Shown: in pieces, positions 63,276-64,000 of the stretch
How the letters are laid out: the number at the start of each line of letters is the position of its first letter
Numbering within the stretch: the stretch's first letter is position 1
Origin: CAYPKG01 sp964411275
Lineage (GTDB): Bacteria > Bacillota > Clostridia > Christensenellales > CAG-138
Reading direction: 5' to 3'
NCBI GenBank assembly: GCA_964411275.1
Contig: CAYPKG010000006.1
Location: 15,154 to 79,153, forward strand
Length of the DNA: 64,000 bases
Translations under genes and position numbers: made by a program
The notes under the pieces: model-generated
Database searches by the model: none
The model's input: only the letters and a program-made list of their open reading frames with translations
What the model was told of the DNA's origin: nothing

Positions 63276-64000
63276 ATGGCTAAGCAGTTGAAATATGGAG
63301 AAGAAGCCCGCCGCGCCCTGGAAACCGGCATGAACCAGCTGGCGGATACCGTAAAGATCACCCTGGGGCCCAAGGGCCGCAACGTTGTGCTGGACAAAAA
63401 GTTCGGCGCGCCGCTGATCACAAATGACGGCGTAACAATCGCCAAGGAAATCGAGCTGGAAGACCCATTTGAAAACATGGGCGCGCAGCTTGTCAAGGAA
63501 GTCGCCACCAAGACCAACGACGTGGCCGGCGACGGCACCACCACCGCTACGCTGCTGGCACAGGCCATCGTGCGCGAGGGCTTGAAGAACGTGGCCGCGG
63601 GCGCAAGCCCCATGGCCCTGAAGCGGGGCATTGAGGCCGCGGTGATCGTAGCCGTGGAAGAGCTCAAGGCGCATTCCAAGCCTGTTGGTTCCAAGCAGGA
63701 TATCGCCCAGGTTGCCGCCATCTCCGCCGGCGACGAGGAAGTCGGCGTTCTCATTTCCGATGCTATGGAAAAAGTGGGCAACGACGGCGTGATTACCGTC
63801 GAGGAGTCCAAGACCATGAAGACGGAATTGAACATCGTGGAAGGCATGGAGTTTGACCGTGGCTACGCTTCCGCGTACATGGTCACCGATACCGATAAGA
63901 TGGAAGCCGTGCTGGACAATCCGCTGATCCTGATCACCGAGAAGAAGATCAGCAATATCCAGGAAATTCTGCCCATACTCGAGCAGGTTGTGCAGCAAGG
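63276..64000 (+). CDS. groEL: Chaperonin GroEL, 3' truncated by the window edge
   Basis: First about 241 residues of about 540. Opens MAKQLKYGEEARRALE; ATP-binding TLGPKGRNVVLD and AGDGTTTATLLAQ with catalytic Asp are present, then the beginning of the apical domain. AAAGGAG precedes the ATG, 29 bp after groES. The frame is open to the last base. Confidence 0.98.
   Translation, partial: MAKQLKYGEEARRALETGMNQLADTVKITLGPKGRNVVLDKKFGAPLITNDGVTIAKEIELEDPFENMGAQLVKEVATKTNDVAGDGTTTATLLAQAIVREGLKNVAAGASPMALKRGIEAAVIVAVEELKAHSKPVGSKQDIAQVAAISAGDEEVGVLISDAMEKVGNDGVITVEESKTMKTELNIVEGMEFDRGYASAYMVTDTDKMEAVLDNPLILITEKKISNIQEILPILEQVVQQ

Overview
The window is 64 kb of chromosomal DNA from a GC-rich Gram-positive anaerobe, most likely class Clostridia (Firmicutes/Bacillota). 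The grounds are strong AGGAGG-type ribosome binding sites on nearly every gene, a perfect CIRCE operator at groESL, a lysine riboswitch, the Bacillus-like gene orders yybS-gdpP-rplI and prpC-prkC-rsgA-rpe, and sporulation-type genes (SpoIIE, SpoIID-like, a degenerate SpoIIQ-like M23 protein, a CwlD-like amidase). A flavo-diiron protein and MsrAB suit an anaerobe that meets oxygen. The genus cannot be told from sequence alone. Codon style is uniform, and I see no insertion sequence, prophage, CRISPR array, rRNA or tRNA.

Layout. 1-4.1 kb (+): end of a TcdA-like protein, then cell-wall genes (L,D-transpeptidase with SH3 repeats and an apparent frameshift in its signal peptide, SH3-M14 lipoprotein, metallophosphoesterase). 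4.2-11.5 kb (-): a probable seven-gene operon (DUF815 ATPase, membrane protein, ACT protein, UPF0210, PepF, small acidic protein, TIM-barrel protein). 11.6-18 kb: murC, an unknown protein, flavo-diiron protein, PepV-like dipeptidase, YitT-like protein. 18-22 kb (+): amidase and a 926-residue SpoIID/SH3 protein. 21.8-26.2 kb: trkAH (-), then a PAS/HTH regulator overlapping a B3/B4 protein (+). 26.2-26.6 kb: a gene-free stretch built almost wholly of inverted repeats. 26.6-32.6 kb (-): corA, murA, yybS, gdpP, rplI. 32.7-45.5 kb: M23/G5 protein, PHP phosphatase, AI-2E transporter, udk, galM, aminotransferase, MFS transporter, threonine aldolase, TSCPD protein, msrAB, spoIIE. 45.7-47.7 kb (+): promoter, lysine riboswitch, terminator and an NhaC-family transporter. 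47.8-58.6 kb (-): yhbY, obg, nth, glmM, trxB, rpe, rsgA, prkC, prpC, rapZ, murB. 58.7-64 kb: solute-binding-like protein, azlCD, glpK, and groES-groEL, which runs off the end.

Many genes serve wall synthesis and its control: murA, murB, murC and glmM make precursors; PrkC/PrpC, RapZ and c-di-AMP turnover (GdpP, beside K+ uptake by TrkAH) regulate; transpeptidase, amidase, SpoIID and M14/M23 proteins remodel. Most promoters below are -35/-10 matches by eye with 17-18 bp spacing, and terminators are hairpins by eye. I found no clearly new multi-gene system. The best leads are the riboswitch-controlled NhaC protein, the hairpin cluster at 26.25-26.63 kb, the signal-peptide frameshift, the PAS regulator-B3/B4 pair and a possible leader peptide before the MFS gene.
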